NCBI GenBank assembly: GCA_964416195.1
Contig: CAYQDB010000007.1
Span: 81,728-145,727 of the forward strand
Reading direction: 5' to 3'
Source of the DNA: CAYQDB01 sp964416195
Lineage (GTDB): Bacteria > Zixibacteria > MSB-5A5 > GN15 > FEB-12
Length of the DNA: 64,000 nucleotides
This document shows, piece by piece, positions 35,387 to 44,381 of the stretch (positions are counted from its first letter, which is position 1; the number at the start of each line of letters is the position of its first letter). The notes under the pieces were generated by a model. It saw only the letters and a list, made by a program, of their open reading frames with translations. It was not told where the DNA came from and made no database searches. The position numbers and the translations under genes were made by a program.

Positions 35387-35433
35387 TGGACGATATTAGG
35401 TAATCCACAGAAAGAGTAACACTTTCCGATTGC
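35354..35433 (-). ncRNA. Predicted ~80-nt small RNA
   Basis: Bounded by a near-consensus promoter (35440-35468) and the terminator above; start site estimated 7 bases below the -10. A first hairpin can form from GAAAG...CTTTC, then the terminator hairpin. It contains no convincing start codon with ribosome site. No RNA family recognised. Target or function unknown. Confidence 0.55.
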
Positions 35434-35439
35434 ACACTT

Positions 35440-35468
35440 ATTTTAATTACTTTCTGAGCTTTTGTCAA
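35440..35468 (-). promoter_or_regulatory. Strong sigma70-type promoter, minus strand
   Basis: Minus-strand TTGACA (35463-35468), exactly 17-base spacer, TAAAAT (35440-35445). Five of six at -10, six of six at -35. Confidence 0.75.
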
Positions 35469-35869
35469 GAAAAAACTTGCTCTTTTTCATAATATTTTGT
35501 GATGACTTGGACTTCCCGGGCTGATAGTATCCTTTAATTGCAAGCCGCCCCAGTCTGTCTATGAATGCAACGAGAACGATGTCAGACAACGCGGGTGCAC
35601 TTATCCACGCCAGTTGTTGAAAACGAGTTGAGATATTGTTGAATTGTGTGTAACTCGTGTAATTGTAGCGAATTAGTTTGTGTGAGAAATTAAGAGATGC
35701 CCATTAGGATGATGATAAAAAAACTCACTTCCGCATCCTTCAACTGGTCAGTAACTTACAGTATTTGATTTTTCCTTCAGGCTGTTGGTAGTAAGCGGGG
35801 AGCATTATGTTAACGTCCGTTTTGCGTGTACTCTCTTGGTAGGCAAGGGACTATGGGGAGAAGAAAAAA

Positions 35870-35916
35870 ACACAATTTTTTGTAGTTCGGTATCTTGACG
35901 ACACTATATATTGGGG
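35870..35916 (+). promoter_or_regulatory. Tandem NrdR boxes upstream of nrdJ
   Basis: ACACTATATATTGGGG (35901-35916) matches the NrdR consensus ACACWATATATWGTGT at 14 of 16; ACACAATTTTTTGTAG (35870-35885) at 12 of 16. Start-to-start distance 31 bases, the canonical three-turn spacing. Box 2 covers a TATATA that could be the -10. Predicts repression of nrdJ by NrdR. Confidence 0.75.
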
Positions 35917-36088
35917 CCCCGACTTTGAGGTTGGGTACATGCGGGGCCTTGTGCTTCTCTTAGCCAGAGGTTGCGGGCAGAACAGCCCTGATGTACTGAC
36001 TCCATTATCAGAAACCGGTCGGTGTGGCCCGAGACACGGATAGTCAGGTCTTTCGTTGTGAGTTTTGGATAGGTACAGGAGGTAGGCT

Positions 36089-39000
36089 TTGAAAATTCAA
36101 CGGTATTTCACCCGTGAGAATGAGTCACCATATAGCGATATAGAATTCATTGCCCGGTCCTCGGAGATAAAAAATCCGGACGGTTCGACTGTCTTTAAAC
36201 AGGAGGGCATCCAGGTACCGCGTCAGTGGTCACAGGTGGCGGTGGACATACTAGCGCAAAAGTATTTCCGCAAGGCCGGAGTTCCCAAAACCGACAGTAA
36301 AGGCAATGTTGTAAGCGATGCCGAGGGAAATCCGGTGTATGGAGGCGAGACAGACTCGCGGCAGGTTTTCCACCGGCTGGCCGGCTGCTGGCGGCACTGG
36401 GGAGAGAAATACGGATATTTCGACAGCACCCGTGATGCGCAAGCATTCTATGACGAGATGTGCTACATGCTGGCAGCGCAGATTGTCGCTCCCAATTCAC
36501 CGCAGTGGTTTAACACCGGCCTTCACTATGCTTATGGCATTGCGGGGACGCCGCAAGGGCATTACTACATTGACCCGGCTAATCACACTCTCACCGAGAC
36601 TAAGAACGCCTATGAACGTCCCCAGCCGCACGCCTGCTTCATCCAGTCGGTAGCCGATGACCTTGTTAATGATGGGGGCATCATGGACCTCTGGCGTCGA
36701 GAGGCGCGTCTGTTTAAGTATGGTTCCGGCAGCGGGACGAATTTCTCCAACATCCGCGGGGCCAACGAATCTCTTTCAGGTGGCGGCAGGTCTTCAGGTT
36801 TGATGTCGTTTCTTCGTATCGGCGACCGGGCTGCGGGGGCCATCAAATCCGGCGGAACCACCCGGCGGGCGGCCAAAATGGTCTGTCTGGACCTGGATCA
36901 TCCGGATATTGAGGAGTTCATCGACTGGAAAGTTGTCGAGGAGCAGAAAGTTGCCGCCATGGTCGCCGGCTCGAAGGTAATAACCTATCATCTGCAGGAG
37001 ATCGTCAAAGCGGCACAAGTCTCCGGCACCAACGGCGATACAGTTATCGAGACAGACCTGGCTAAAAATGCTGCTTTGAAAGAGGCTGTGCGCAATGCCC
37101 GGCATATGGCGGTGCCTCCTGTTTACATTAAAAAGGTTCTTGACTTGGCGGCTCAGGGGATAACGGAGATTGATTTTATTGACCTGAACACTGACTGGGA
37201 AAGCAATGCCTATATGACGGTCTCCGGTCAGAACTCCAATAACTCCGTGCGTATCTCTAACAGATTCTTTGAGAAAGTGAAAGCGGGTGAGGAGTGGGAG
37301 CTCGTCCGGCGTACTGACGGTAAGACCGCTCGGACAATCCCGGCATCAAAGTTGTGGGAGAAGATCTGCTACTCGGCCTGGGCTTGTGCCGACCCCGGGG
37401 TGCAGTTTGATACGACCATCAATGAGTGGCACACCTGTCCGGAGGATGGACGCATCAACTCCTCGAATCCCTGTTCGGAGTACATGTTCCTGGACGACAC
37501 CGCCTGCAATCTGGCGTCGATAAACGTGGCGAAGTTCCTCAGAGATGACGGAAGCCTTGACATTGAAGGTTACCTGCATGCCATACGCCTCTGGACGGTC
37601 GCTCTTGAGATATCTGTGTTGATGGCTTCTTATCCATCGCCCACGATTGCACAGAAGAGCTATGAGTTCCGCACGCTGGGACTGGGATTTGCCAATTTTG
37701 GAACGCTTTTGATGTGTCAGGGGATTCCGTACGACTCAGCCGAGGGGTACACCTGGGCTGCGGCGCTTAGCGCTCTGCTGAGTGGTCAGGCGTATGTGAC
37801 TTCCGCTGAAATGGCCCGTGAGCACGGCCCCTTTCCGGCCTTCTATCACAATCGTGACCATATGCTGAGGGTGATCCGGAATCATCGCCGGGCCGCCAAT
37901 AATGCGGATAAGTCGGAATATGAAGGTTTGACCACCAAACCGATGGGACTGAACCCCAACTACCTGCCGGAAGAAATCGTGAAGTCTGTCCAACAGGTCT
38001 GGGACGAAGCGCTGGAGCTTGGAGAGACTCATGGCTACCGCAATGCTCAGGTCTCGGTGATAGCTCCGACGGGGACAATCGGTCTGGTGATGGACTGCGA
38101 TACCACAGGTATCGAACCTGATTTTGCCCTGGTTAAGTTCAAGAAGTTGGCCGGGGGTGGCTATTTCAAAATCATTAACAACTCGGTCCCGGTGGCGCTA
38201 AAGAAACTTGGCTACTCGCCCGAGGAGATCAACGATATTATTCTCTATGCTACCGGTCGCAAGACGCTCAAGCAGGCTCCGTACATAAATCATGAATCTC
38301 TGAAAGCCAGGGGATTCGGTGATGCGGAGCTTGACAAGGTGGAGGCGAGTCTTGAGAACGTTTTTGATATTTCATTCGCCTTCAACAAGTACACGCTGGG
38401 CGAGGATTTCTTGAAAGACTCGCTGGGCCTTTCTGCTGAGACAATTGACGCCTGGGATTTCAACCTCCTGCGGGAATTGGGCTTCACCAAGGAGCAGATG
38501 GAGGCCGCCAATGAATACTGCTGTGGCACTATGACTGTAGAGGGGGCGGCACATCTCGATGAAAAGCATCTGCCCGTTTTCGACTGTGCCAATCGTTGCG
38601 GCAAGAAGGGTCGGCGCTTTATTCCGTTTGAGGCGCATATCAGGATGATGGGAGCCGCTCAGCCGTTTGTCTCGGGAGCTATCTCCAAGACTATCAATAT
38701 GCCGGCGGAGGCTGGTATCGACGATGTGAAACGGGCGTACCGTCTCGCTTGGGAATCAATGAACAAGGCCATTGCCGTATACCGGGATGGGTCCAAGCTG
38801 AGCCAGCCGCTGACCTCGGCATTGTTTGACGAGGACGAAGAGAGCGAAGGGCTTTCGGTGAGCGTTGTGTCGCAAAAGATGGCCGAAAAGCTGGTGTACC
38901 GCTATATCGCCAAACGGCGCAAATTGCCCTATCGCCGGGGAGGCTATACGCAGAAGGCGGTTGTTGGAGGGCACAAGATTTATCTTCGCACCGGTGAGTA

Positions 39001-39772
39001 TTCTGACGGCACACTGGGAGAGATATTCCTCGATATGCATCGTGAGGGTGCGGCCTTCCGCTCTCTGATGAACAGCTTCGCCATTGCCATATCGCTGGGG
39101 TTGCAGCACGGCGTGCCGCTTGAGGAGTATGTCGAGGCTTTTCTGTTCAGCCGCTTTGAGCCGAATGGGTTCGTGCAGGGAAATGGGTCGATAAAAAGAG
39201 CAACGTCGATCATAGATTACATCTTTAGAGAACTTGCTATCACTTATCTGGACCGTAACGACTTGGCACATGTATCCACGGACGATCTGCGCGGGGACAC
39301 CCTCGGTGTGCCGGCGGGGGAATCGACCGAGTTTGAGTCCGAGGAACCGGCAAAGCCGCTTGGGTCGGAGCACGTCACAGCGGGAAATCGTATTGTTAAC
39401 GACATTCACACCGCCCATCTCAATGTGCAACACGAACACGGTGGCAACGGCAACGGTAACGGCAACGCCAGAACGGGACACTCAAGAGGTAATGGGAATG
39501 GTCAACCCGTCTGGGCCGGACCTGAACGGCCGCTGGAGAGTAAGACTGCAACTTCGGAATCTGAGGCGTCGGAGAGGGCGCTTGAGTATGTCGCTGCGCC
39601 GGCTGGAACGAGTGACAGAGAGAGCAGCCGCAGACTACAGCACGAGATTAGAACGGCGCGCCTGAAGGGATACGAGGGGGACATGTGCCAGGAATGCGGG
39701 CAGTTCACGATGGTCCGCAATGGCACCTGTCTGAAGTGTGATACGTGCGGCGCCACCAGCGGCTGCAGCTAA
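36089..39772 (+). CDS. nrdJ: Adenosylcobalamin-dependent class II ribonucleotide reductase
   Basis: 1227 residues, TTG start after AGGAGG. Contains the substrate-site loop 'SGSGTNFSNIRG', the active-site region 'NSSNPCSEYMFLDDTACNLASINV', 'VIAPTGTIGLVMDCDTTGIEPD', 'GAISKTINMP', a TSCPD-like domain (~945-1060, 'GEIFLDMHREGAAFRSL'), a Gly/Asn-rich linker near 1115-1145 and a C-terminal zinc-ribbon 'CQECG...CLKCDTCGATSGCS'. Makes deoxyribonucleotides using B12, independent of oxygen. NrdR boxes in its promoter. Monocistronic. Confidence 0.97.
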   Translation: MKIQRYFTRENESPYSDIEFIARSSEIKNPDGSTVFKQEGIQVPRQWSQVAVDILAQKYFRKAGVPKTDSKGNVVSDAEGNPVYGGETDSRQVFHRLAGCWRHWGEKYGYFDSTRDAQAFYDEMCYMLAAQIVAPNSPQWFNTGLHYAYGIAGTPQGHYYIDPANHTLTETKNAYERPQPHACFIQSVADDLVNDGGIMDLWRREARLFKYGSGSGTNFSNIRGANESLSGGGRSSGLMSFLRIGDRAAGAIKSGGTTRRAAKMVCLDLDHPDIEEFIDWKVVEEQKVAAMVAGSKVITYHLQEIVKAAQVSGTNGDTVIETDLAKNAALKEAVRNARHMAVPPVYIKKVLDLAAQGITEIDFIDLNTDWESNAYMTVSGQNSNNSVRISNRFFEKVKAGEEWELVRRTDGKTARTIPASKLWEKICYSAWACADPGVQFDTTINEWHTCPEDGRINSSNPCSEYMFLDDTACNLASINVAKFLRDDGSLDIEGYLHAIRLWTVALEISVLMASYPSPTIAQKSYEFRTLGLGFANFGTLLMCQGIPYDSAEGYTWAAALSALLSGQAYVTSAEMAREHGPFPAFYHNRDHMLRVIRNHRRAANNADKSEYEGLTTKPMGLNPNYLPEEIVKSVQQVWDEALELGETHGYRNAQVSVIAPTGTIGLVMDCDTTGIEPDFALVKFKKLAGGGYFKIINNSVPVALKKLGYSPEEINDIILYATGRKTLKQAPYINHESLKARGFGDAELDKVEASLENVFDISFAFNKYTLGEDFLKDSLGLSAETIDAWDFNLLRELGFTKEQMEAANEYCCGTMTVEGAAHLDEKHLPVFDCANRCGKKGRRFIPFEAHIRMMGAAQPFVSGAISKTINMPAEAGIDDVKRAYRLAWESMNKAIAVYRDGSKLSQPLTSALFDEDEESEGLSVSVVSQKMAEKLVYRYIAKRRKLPYRRGGYTQKAVVGGHKIYLRTGEYSDGTLGEIFLDMHREGAAFRSLMNSFAIAISLGLQHGVPLEEYVEAFLFSRFEPNGFVQGNGSIKRATSIIDYIFRELAITYLDRNDLAHVSTDDLRGDTLGVPAGESTEFESEEPAKPLGSEHVTAGNRIVNDIHTAHLNVQHEHGGNGNGNGNARTGHSRGNGNGQPVWAGPERPLESKTATSESEASERALEYVAAPAGTSDRESSRRLQHEIRTARLKGYEGDMCQECGQFTMVRNGTCLKCDTCGATSGCS

Positions 39773-39895
39773 TTCGTGGACGATAGAAATCCTCTTCAGG
39801 GACGAAGGGAAAGGGCCCTGGGTCGGCGACGGCTCGGGGCCCAAAGGTTATAGAAGAGTAGTGATCGAAGGACCGTAACAAAGACTAATCACGCA

Positions 39896-41536
39896 ATGGC
39901 ACGACTTGAGAAAATACACATAGAAAACTACCGATCAATAAAAGGACCACTCAAGATTGATTTTCCGTTAGGTGCACCTCTTGTTCTCATTGGTGAAAAT
40001 AACACCGGAAAGTCAAACATTGTTCGAGCGGTCAATTTGGTACTTGGTCAATTCTGGCCTGGGAATCACGATCCGGAGGATCACGAGTTCTATAACAGAA
40101 GCCGGTCCAAAGACATTCGCATCACGCTTAGCTTTGCAAAGGATTGTCAGTTCGGACGATATAACACTGTCTTCTGGAAGTATGATGCAGATGCGAAGGA
40201 GGTTATCTTTGGGGGGTATCCACCGCTCTACCCTGGTAAAAAATGGGGTTTCATATCCAATGAGGATCGAGATTCATGTGTCTGCATACTGATAGATGCT
40301 GACAGAGAACTACGTCATCAACTAAGCTATAGATCAAAATACACGCTGTTGAGTCGCTTGATGCAGCGTTTCCACAAGGCTCTGCTTGACGATGAAGTAA
40401 CAAAAACTCAAATCGAGGAGCTATTTGAGGATATCAAGGCGAAGTTCTATCAGATTCCCAGTTTTAAGGATTTCGCAGATCGGTTAAAGGGTCAACTCAG
40501 CGATTTCGTGAGCACCATGACTCACAGTTTAGAGGTCGATTTCGAAGCATACAACCCTGTAAACTTCTTTCATGCTCTTAGACTTCAAGCCACAGAGGGC
40601 GGACATACGCGGACGCTTGAAGAAATGGGAACAGGCGAGCAACAGGTGCTTGCTCTTTCTTTTGCCTTCGCATACGCCAAGGCATTTCATGGAGGTCTCT
40701 TACTTGCAGTGGAGGAGCCGGAGGCACACTTACATCCTCTCGCACAGGAATGGTTGTGTCACTGTCTTAATGAAATGGCACAGAGTGGCCTGCAAATGCT
40801 GCTGACCTCGCATTCCCCACATTTCGTGGACATCATGAATATTGATGGTTTGGTTTTAGTGCGAAAGGCTTCTACAGGTACAGTTGCAGTACAGAAAACG
40901 ACACAAGATCTCGTCAATAAGTGCATTGAAACCGGCGTCCCGAGTGAAAAGGTGGCTGCTGATAACATTAGACCATTCTACCGAGTCAATTCAACCGCTG
41001 ATATTCTCGGTGGATTCTTCGCGACAGCTATCGTCCTAGTTGAAGGTGAAACGGAGGCCTTATCTTTGCCAGTTCTACTGCGGCAAGTAGGTTTGAATAC
41101 AAAACAAAGCGGTATTGCTGTCTTGTCGGTACGTGGCAAGGGGAATTTGGCGAAGTGGAAGAGGCTTTATGACTGCTTTGAAATACCTACCTATCTAGTG
41201 TTTGACAACGACGGTAAAACTGACCCAGTAGGAACAAAACGACGTGACGTATTGAAGTCCTTAGGAATGAATGATGAGCTTTCGGAAAGATATATTTCTA
41301 TCGACCGATGGCACATTGACCTCGGCCTATCGATTTTTGGGACCGACTACGAAGGAGCCTTACGTAGTCATTTTAGCGAATACTCTAATCTAGAAGCAGA
41401 GGCTAGGCGGTTCGGAGCTCATAGCAAGCCCTTTATAGCACGGTGGGTAGCGGAGAAACTCGATCCAACATCTGGTGACGACGGGTGGGAAAAAATGCGA
41501 GAAATGTCAAAATACATTGAAAAGATGATTCAATGA
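39896..41536 (+). CDS. OLD-family ATPase/Toprim nuclease (class 1, solitary)
   Basis: 546 residues. SMC-like ATPase with Walker A 'GENNTGKS' (33-40), signature 'EEMGTGEQQ' (242-250), Walker B 'AVEEPEAHLHP' (271-281), H-loop 'TSHSPHF' (304-310); then a Toprim domain with 'VLVEGETEALSLP' (380-392) and 'LVFDNDGK' (434-441). Overcoming-lysogenization-defect nucleases act in phage interference. No UvrD-like gabB helicase follows, so class 1 rather than a class 2 Gabija pair. Flanked by a BIME at its 3' end. More AT-rich than nrdJ beside it, consistent with later acquisition. Confidence 0.88.
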   Translation: MARLEKIHIENYRSIKGPLKIDFPLGAPLVLIGENNTGKSNIVRAVNLVLGQFWPGNHDPEDHEFYNRSRSKDIRITLSFAKDCQFGRYNTVFWKYDADAKEVIFGGYPPLYPGKKWGFISNEDRDSCVCILIDADRELRHQLSYRSKYTLLSRLMQRFHKALLDDEVTKTQIEELFEDIKAKFYQIPSFKDFADRLKGQLSDFVSTMTHSLEVDFEAYNPVNFFHALRLQATEGGHTRTLEEMGTGEQQVLALSFAFAYAKAFHGGLLLAVEEPEAHLHPLAQEWLCHCLNEMAQSGLQMLLTSHSPHFVDIMNIDGLVLVRKASTGTVAVQKTTQDLVNKCIETGVPSEKVAADNIRPFYRVNSTADILGGFFATAIVLVEGETEALSLPVLLRQVGLNTKQSGIAVLSVRGKGNLAKWKRLYDCFEIPTYLVFDNDGKTDPVGTKRRDVLKSLGMNDELSERYISIDRWHIDLGLSIFGTDYEGALRSHFSEYSNLEAEARRFGAHSKPFIARWVAEKLDPTSGDDGWEKMREMSKYIEKMIQ

Positions 41537-41548
41537 AGAGGCAGTTGA

Positions 41549-41615
41549 GTAGGTCAGGAGGCTTGTCCTCCTGACAAAATAAAACAGTGTCAGGTCCACA
41601 AGGGACCTGACCTAC
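41549..41615. repeat. BIME of a second REP family (GTAG-flanked)
   Basis: GTAG then GTCAGGAGG-CTTGT-CCTCCTGAC (41553-41575), 13-base spacer, GTCAGGTCC-ACAAG-GGACCTGAC (41589-41611) then CTAC. The two hairpins are inverted relatives with compensatory stem changes, and both outer flanks carry GTAG in the orientation used by known RAYT substrates. Lies 12 bases after the OLD gene stop. Confidence 0.85.
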
Positions 41616-41660
41616 TCGGATATTATTCGTATCATTGTACAAATCTGAATTACGATGCAT

Positions 41661-41686
41661 GGCAACCATAAACTTGTTTGGGGTTG
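41661..41686 (+). repeat. 26-base direct repeat, copy 1
   Basis: Matches 42074-42099 at 25 of 26 bases (core 'AAACTTGTTTGGGGTTG'). The pair brackets a 390-base segment with the dispersed repeat and a 47-residue gene. Confidence 0.75.
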
Positions 41687-41700
41687 AACTGTAAGTAAAA

Positions 41701-41813
41701 TGAGGTCGCTATTCTCTAACTCCGCGTAGCGGCGGGCTTTATGTCCGCCGTTAATCGGTGGGAGACAAGCCCCCACCCTACGTGAGACAAGACAGTTACC
41801 TTTTGAGACAGTC
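41701..41813 (+). repeat. Dispersed ~115-bp repeat, copy 2
   Basis: Same block order as 8199-8318; the middle 'GTCCGCCGTTAATCGGTG' is closer to copy 3 (52560-52656) than to copy 1. Confidence 0.85.
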
Positions 41814-41836
41814 CCGCTGGGTGGGGTACAATGTTC

Positions 41837-41980
41837 CTAAAGTATGTCTGGCCCAATATCCAGCCCAAACGCCAGAAGCACCAGGGCACAGACTACGATC
41901 GCACCGGCCAATAGTGACAGTATGCCAATCACGCCCCAGACCGAGCTTGAGAATCCGAGAAAACCAGTCTGTTTCTCCAT
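41837..41980 (-). CDS. 47-residue single-helix membrane peptide
   Basis: Starts at the ATG at 41980 with a near-perfect AAGGAGG five to six bases away; the longer upstream frame is not needed. Sequence MEKQTGFLGFSSSVWGVIGI... has one long hydrophobic helix (~13-42). No family recognised. It lies between copies of a 26-base direct repeat. Confidence 0.6.
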   Translation of the reverse strand: MEKQTGFLGFSSSVWGVIGILSLLAGAIVVCALVLLAFGLDIGPDIL

Positions 41981-42073
41981 AATATCCCTCCTTACCATGA
42001 TTCGACTCACTTGGTTAGTACGATAGGAATCGGTCAAAGTTGCAGATACATTGCCTGTCTGTGAACGATGGGT

Positions 42074-42099
42074 GGCAACCACAAACTTGTTTGGGGTTG
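42074..42099 (+). repeat. 26-base direct repeat, copy 2
   Basis: Partner of 41661-41686 with a single T/C difference. Confidence 0.75.
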
Positions 42100-42115
42100 G
42101 CCTGATCGCAATAGG

Positions 42116-44272
42116 CTATTTGAGCAACTTTTTCAGTTCAAGTGCCGGTTTGTAGTCGGGATTGTACTGCAAGCATTGATAGATATAAGCGCTGACGCTA
42201 TCTCTCGGGGAACCGCCTTCGTAGTGACCGACAGCGATCAGGTAGTATGCTTGATACAGCTTGGGGTCCCTCTTGAGCGCCCGGTACATCAGACCCATCC
42301 CATCGCTGAAGCGCTTTCTCTCCATAAGGGATAGACCCCAGTTGAAGAAGTCGCCGGCGGAGGGGTCATGTACATGCATCCCGCCCACAAAGAGGCTGTC
42401 GCTCATATTATACTGCTCGTGACGGGCATAGAAGGCTGCCGACTTGAAATAGGCTCTGCCCATCAGTGGTGCAACTCTAAGGGCATTTTGGTAGGCGGCG
42501 CTCGCTGAGTCAGTGTTTCCCAGCGTTTCGTGGACATCCGCCAGGTTCAGGTAGACCTGGCCCAGTTCGTCTGGCGCAACGGCAATGGTGTCAAGCCGCT
42601 TAAGGGACAAGCGGAACAACACTGTCGCAGAATCCAGGTTGCCTCTCTGCTGTATCAGCAGGCCCAGGTTGTTGTACGTGCGACCGTATTCCGGTTTGAG
42701 CCTGATGGCCCGCATGTAGTTTCGTTCAGCTTCATCAAGTTTGCCCAGCCGGTACTGCACAAAGCCCAGATTGTTAATCAAAGATGCTGAGAGAGGATAG
42801 AACTGGTCGGCGAGCAGGTACTCTCGCTCAGCTGAGGCGTAATCCTCAAGCCGTTCATATTTAATGCCGTTGTTGAAGTGTATTTGGAACGTGTTGGTAA
42901 AGCCCTCATCGAAATAGGTGCGATTTACAAGCAATGCGGCAACGATGAAGAGCACGATCGAAAGGCCAAGTTTTTTGGACCCGATTTTTTTCAGCCCCCC
43001 GGCCAGTCGGGTAAGACCGGCGGCAGCGATTACGATCATGAACGGCAACAATGGCAGCCGATGACGTGCCGTCACCAGGAATAGAACGATCGAGGGCGAA
43101 TAGGCGACTATGAAGATATATAGCGGGAGGAGCCTCGAGAAATCATTCCGTCGAAGATAGACGCCCACAATGGTGAGCGGCAGCAGGATACCAAAAGGGA
43201 AAAATAGGGGTCTTTTCCAAACTAACAATGAAAAGAGGAGAGACTTGTTGCGCTGGTCGTAGATATCGGAATTGTCGCTGTTTTCGAAGCCGTCGAGTAG
43301 ATAGACTGTTTTCTTCCACACCAGTCCGGCGAATTTGCCGGGATTGTGAACGATGAAACTAATTGCCTTGCGGGTCCAGAAGGATGAAATCTCCGCCTCA
43401 GACAGTTCTTTCCCAGCCTCCTTTTCGGCGGCGGCCTTGGTGAGAGGTATGAATTGACGCCAGGAGATCGATTCATCCAGTTCCACCTCGGGCATAACCA
43501 TCGACAGGCCGTTGGCATACTCGTTGTTACCGAGGTAGAGGTTTACCCCACCCTGCGAGGAAACGAGAATAAAATCGCCGGTGATGATTATGTTTCTGAC
43601 TATGACCGGTGTGAGTACGATAATTACTCCCGCCAATAGCGCCAGTGGTGGTTTTATGCACGTTCCGAAGCGCACCGGTTTCTGGTGGGTCAAATAGACC
43701 CACAGCATCAAGAAGGGAATAACTAGCAACACGTTGGGTCGGGAAATGGTCGCCAGTCCGAAAAGGAGCCCTGTCACCAGCCAGGTCTTTAGTGATCCGG
43801 ATTCACGGTAAGCAATTAACCTGTCCATTCCCCAGACAAGGAAAAACAGGAACAGAACAGGTATGAGGAACATTGTTTCATAGAAGACCAGGGTGCCGTA
43901 AAAGGCGTAAATGAGTCCAGAGACAAGAGCGGCTTTTTCGCCAAATAGCCTGTCGGCAAGACGGTAGAGAAAGATGGCTGTACCGCAGCAGAGGAAAATC
44001 TGAAGGAACTTGACCCAGAAGATAGAACTGGCAGTGATCTTTACCAGTAAGGCCAAAAAGTACGGGTAGAGCGGGGCGCGGAAGTAGGCGCCTTCTCCCC
44101 AGAAGGATTTCTGTAGAATCTCGTGTGCCCATTCCCAGTGCCATTTTTCATCGACCATCGGCACTGAGAATCCCGGCTGCTGGCTCAACTCCAGGAGGTA
44201 CACCAGCCGCACCAGAAATGCCACCAGCGCAACCAACAGCGGCCATTTATATTTTTGAATGAATTCTTTCAT
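42116..44272 (-). CDS. GT39/ArnT-like membrane glycosyltransferase with C-terminal TPRs
   Basis: 718 residues. About 11-12 membrane helices over residues 1-~455; the first periplasmic loop has 'VDEKWHWEWA' with an acidic pair as in GT-C (PMT/ArnT) enzymes, followed by 'YFRAPLYPYFLALL'. Residues ~475-718 are tetratricopeptide repeats ('LINNLGFVQYRLGKLDEAERNYMRAI', 'TYNNLGLLIQQRGNLDSATVLF'). Family enzymes transfer sugars from polyprenyl carriers to protein or lipid outside the membrane; acceptor here unknown. Standalone minus-strand gene. Confidence 0.8.
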   Translation of the reverse strand: MKEFIQKYKWPLLVALVAFLVRLVYLLELSQQPGFSVPMVDEKWHWEWAHEILQKSFWGEGAYFRAPLYPYFLALLVKITASSIFWVKFLQIFLCCGTAIFLYRLADRLFGEKAALVSGLIYAFYGTLVFYETMFLIPVLFLFFLVWGMDRLIAYRESGSLKTWLVTGLLFGLATISRPNVLLVIPFLMLWVYLTHQKPVRFGTCIKPPLALLAGVIIVLTPVIVRNIIITGDFILVSSQGGVNLYLGNNEYANGLSMVMPEVELDESISWRQFIPLTKAAAEKEAGKELSEAEISSFWTRKAISFIVHNPGKFAGLVWKKTVYLLDGFENSDNSDIYDQRNKSLLFSLLVWKRPLFFPFGILLPLTIVGVYLRRNDFSRLLPLYIFIVAYSPSIVLFLVTARHRLPLLPFMIVIAAAGLTRLAGGLKKIGSKKLGLSIVLFIVAALLVNRTYFDEGFTNTFQIHFNNGIKYERLEDYASAEREYLLADQFYPLSASLINNLGFVQYRLGKLDEAERNYMRAIRLKPEYGRTYNNLGLLIQQRGNLDSATVLFRLSLKRLDTIAVAPDELGQVYLNLADVHETLGNTDSASAAYQNALRVAPLMGRAYFKSAAFYARHEQYNMSDSLFVGGMHVHDPSAGDFFNWGLSLMERKRFSDGMGLMYRALKRDPKLYQAYYLIAVGHYEGGSPRDSVSAYIYQCLQYNPDYKPALELKKLLK

Positions 44273-44381
44273 GTAGTTATTGTTATAGGTACCCCCGCTT
44301 GCGAGGGGTTCACAAAGCCAAACCTTCTGAATTATCTCCCAACACTATAGGGTGGGGGCGCCCGTGCAAGCAACCTATGGC

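Larger units (their letters stand above)
35253..36088. other. Long AT-rich intergenic region: small RNA and nrdJ leader
   Basis: 836 bases. From the left: terminator, small RNA and promoter on the minus strand (35354-35468), a DnaA-box-like TTATCCACG at 35601, an unassigned AT-rich stretch (~35620-35860), two NrdR boxes (35870-35916), and a ~170-base GC-richer leader to nrdJ without a riboswitch I can identify. Confidence 0.6.

Noticed and set aside
35253..35468. 71-codon minus-strand frame over the small RNA
   Set aside because: Its start would lie upstream of the predicted transcription start and it reads through the terminator hairpin.
35920..36088. Cobalamin riboswitch in the nrdJ leader
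   Set aside because: The context (B12-dependent enzyme) is right, but I could not find the conserved B12-box or core blocks.
39813..39842. Terminator after nrdJ (GGGCCC...GGGCCC)
   Set aside because: The inverted arms are only six bases, self-palindromic, and no T run follows.
39896..41536. Gabija or class 2 OLD system
   Set aside because: No UvrD/Rep-like helicase gene follows; the next 300 bases are repeats.
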